Assembly (NCBI RefSeq): GCF_003308995.1
Contig: NZ_QFFJ01000002.1
Coordinates: 744,001 to 808,000 of the forward strand
Source of the DNA: Chitinophaga flava
GTDB lineage: Bacteria; Bacteroidota; Bacteroidia; Chitinophagales; Chitinophagaceae
Direction: 5' to 3'
Length of the DNA stretch: 64,000 nucleotides
In this document: one piece after another, positions 62,638 through 64,000 of the stretch
How the letters are laid out: each line of letters opens with the position of its first letter
How positions within the stretch are numbered: the stretch's first letter is position 1
The notes under the pieces: generated by a model
What the model was told of the DNA's origin: nothing
The model's input: only the letters and a program-made list of their open reading frames with translations
Database searches by the model: none
Translations under genes and position numbers: made by a program

Positions 62638-62854
62638 GGTAGTAAAGTTTCAGGGTGATACCGGAGAGTGATAAAGAATATGCCAGAAACAGGATGTTTG
62701 ATAATGAGGAAGTTAGGATTTGCGGGAGAGGAAAAATTGTTCGGAAGTGGAGGGAAGTGTTCATTATCGGACACTGTAACCGTGATGATGTATGTTTTTT
62801 GCGGAAAGATATAAAATCAGAAGGCCCATTGCAAGTGCAATGGGCCTTCTGATT
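62475..62854. other. 380-bp region between yigZ and the 3-hydroxyacyl-CoA dehydrogenase gene
   Basis: Besides the doubtful small minus-strand frame (62383-62637) it contains only the terminator hairpin at 62811-62858. A 65-codon plus-strand frame at 62655-62852 runs through that hairpin and has no family resemblance. Confidence 0.5.
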
Positions 62855-62858
62855 TTAT
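62811..62858. terminator. Terminator of the dehydrogenase gene
   Basis: 23-nt perfect arms (62811-62833 and 62836-62858) with only 2 nt between them; core AAGGCCCATTGCA. The dehydrogenase stop codon (62855-62857) lies inside the right arm. Confidence 0.85.
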
Positions 62859-63751
62859 CCGCGGTTCTGATGCAGAGGACTCACTACTAACTCCTTGCTT
62901 CCGGGTGTATACTGATAGAACCCTTCTCCGCTTTTCACGCCGAGATAGCCGGCGGTGACCATATTGACAAGAAGAGGACAGGGAGCGTATTTAGGATTAC
63001 CGAATCCGTCGTGTAATACGTTGAGGATGGAAAGGCATACGTCGAGGCCGATGAAGTCTGCGAGTTGCAGAGGCCCCATAGGGTGTGCCATACCGAGTTT
63101 CATAACGGTATCGATTTCTGCTACGCCAGCTACGCCTTCAAAGAGGGAGTAGATTGCTTCGTTGATCATGGGCATGAGAATACGATTGGCGATGAAGCCG
63201 GGGTAGTCGTTCACTACGCAGGGTACTTTGCCCAGTTTTTCGGAGAGGGCAACGATTTGTTCGGTGACATTTTTGTCGGTAGCATAACCGTTGATGATCT
63301 CTACCAGTTTCATGACAGGCACGGGATTCATGAAGTGCATGCCGATCACTTTGGCCGGCCGTTTGGTGGCGGCGGCAATTTTGGTAATGGAGATGGAGGA
63401 GGTGTTGGTGGCCAGGATGGCATCGGGATGCGCATGCTGGTCCAGCTCCTGGAATATTTTCAGTTTGAGGGCTATGTTTTCAGTGGCTGCTTCTACTACA
63501 AGGGAGGCTTCTTTCACACCATCTGCCAGGGCAGTATGGGTGGTGATATTGGCCTGGGTTTGTGTTTTATCTGCTTCGGAGACAGTGCCTTTGGCAATTT
63601 GTCTGTCGATGTTTTTGGAGATGGTCTGTAATGCTTTCTGGAGGGCTGTTTCTGAGATATCTATCAGGTTTACGCTGAAGCCATTCTGAGCAAATACGTG
63701 TGCGATACCGTTACCCATGGTACCTGCGCCTATTACCGCTATTTTTTGCAT
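62855..63751 (-). CDS. 3-hydroxybutyryl-CoA dehydrogenase family protein
   Basis: 298 aa from MQKIAVIGAGTMGNGIAHVFA. NAD-binding Rossmann motif GAGTMG, SLVVEAATENIALK, catalytic-site NTSSISITKIA and HFMNPVPVMKLVEII with the catalytic His, and NRILMPMINEAIYSLFEG. Oxidises or forms 3-hydroxyacyl-CoA (Hbd/PaaH type). A longer frame to 63817 adds 22 unconserved residues. No other beta-oxidation genes are next to it. Confidence 0.94.
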   Translation of the reverse strand: MQKIAVIGAGTMGNGIAHVFAQNGFSVNLIDISETALQKALQTISKNIDRQIAKGTVSEADKTQTQANITTHTALADGVKEASLVVEAATENIALKLKIFQELDQHAHPDAILATNTSSISITKIAAATKRPAKVIGMHFMNPVPVMKLVEIINGYATDKNVTEQIVALSEKLGKVPCVVNDYPGFIANRILMPMINEAIYSLFEGVAGVAEIDTVMKLGMAHPMGPLQLADFIGLDVCLSILNVLHDGFGNPKYAPCPLLVNMVTAGYLGVKSGEGFYQYTPGSKELVVSPLHQNRG

Positions 63752-63805
63752 GGAGATTATTTTGGTTCTGATAATAGGGCAATATAAGCTGAAATTATGA
63801 ATTGT

Positions 63806-63860
63806 ATAAAAAGACAAAGACCTGAGCAGGTGATGATTGCCCAGGTCTTTGTCTTTTTAT
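63806..63860. terminator. Terminator hairpin upstream of the dehydrogenase gene
   Basis: 19-nt perfect arms (63806-63824 and 63842-63860) with a 17-nt loop and A/T runs; it terminates the minus-strand gene that ends at 63869. Confidence 0.8.
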
Positions 63861-63868
63861 CGTGATAA

Positions 63869-64000
63869 CTAGTAGTCGTCTTTTCGTTTGAAATCGCCTC
63901 TTTTCCAGGCCTGGATGAACTGTGCCCAGGCGAGGGGGTTGAAGATATTTTGTGGCGGTGGTTGCCCTGCATAATAGAGCGACTGCGCCTGTTTATTGAG
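63869..64000 (-). CDS. 3' end of an unidentified gene (truncated by the window)
   Basis: The minus strand is open from the right edge to a TAG at 63871-63869 and encodes 43 residues, including YYAGQPPPQNIFNPLAW, AQFIQAWKRGDFKRKDDY at the C-terminus. The codon usage looks normal and a terminator follows directly, so a real gene is likely. The family cannot be told from this piece. Confidence 0.6.
   Translation of the reverse strand, partial: LNKQAQSLYYAGQPPPQNIFNPLAWAQFIQAWKRGDFKRKDDY

Noticed and set aside
62655..62852. 65-codon plus-strand frame before the dehydrogenase terminator
   Set aside because: Ends inside the hairpin and has no family resemblance.
63757..63972. 71-codon minus-strand frame upstream of the dehydrogenase gene
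   Set aside because: Runs through a perfect terminator hairpin and overlaps the end of a better-supported minus-strand gene in another frame.

Overview
The window looks like chromosomal DNA of a member of the Bacteroidota, most likely a Chitinophaga-type species of the Chitinophagaceae. Many start codons are preceded by the Bacteroidota -7 promoter element TAnnTTTG, and clear Shine-Dalgarno sequences are largely absent. The gene repertoire fits: M56-TonB sensor protease with BlaI repressor, split PntA, a NamZ-type muramidase, a MocR regulator and many small signal-peptide proteins of unknown function. The species assignment is inference from style and gene content; no rRNA or tRNA gene is present to anchor it. 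The DNA is almost entirely core or housekeeping. I see no prophage, insertion sequence or CRISPR array.

Layout. 0-6.4 kb: 3' part of an S9 oligopeptidase, a cluster of REP-like palindromes, bioB preceded by a ferritin-like di-iron gene, a divergent MocR regulator, then murI and carbonic anhydrase. 6.5-13.4 kb: YbiT-type ABC-F protein, a stand-alone response regulator, a coiled-coil membrane protein, a PolB-like exonuclease, holA and ribF. 13.5-21.2 kb: purM, the blaI/M56-TonB sensor pair with two operator dyads, ftsE, rpsO and pnp. 21.3-28.9 kb: prmA, plsY, an M48 lipoprotein protease, oxyR, an unknown helical secreted protein, a glycosyltransferase, a methyltransferase and a secreted hydrolase. 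29.1-34.9 kb: a complete RND efflux operon (adaptor, pump, outer-membrane factor) with a dyad just upstream.

35.5-45.5 kb: a complete set of enzymes from glutamyl-tRNA to protoheme. hemA-C-D-E-F-B-L run leftward from one promoter, and hemH-hemY run rightward from the opposite side of the same intergenic region. 45.5-48.6 kb: the three-gene proton-translocating transhydrogenase. 48.7-64 kb: RsmF-like rRNA methyltransferase, LysM/double-psi barrel protein, fmt, namZ-like muramidase, FKBP isomerase, a zinc-ribbon/thioesterase fusion, metE, pepT, exbB/exbD, prmC, ribD, yigZ, 3-hydroxyacyl-CoA dehydrogenase and the 3' end of one more gene.

The most interesting signals outside ordinary gene content are: (a) two homologous nested-hairpin elements (8215-8364 and 28931-29144) whose ends supply stop codons of neighbouring genes; (b) a REP-like palindrome family, one copy of which encodes the C-terminus and stop of bioB; (c) the ferritin-like gene/bioB pair with a divergent MocR gene and CCGG repeats between them; (d) an ABC-F protein in which one ATP site has lost both its P-loop and its signature; (e) six genes in which TAnnTTTG lies only 4-6 nt before the start codon, suggesting leaderless transcripts; (f) an in-frame cysteine-rich/hotdog thioesterase fusion.
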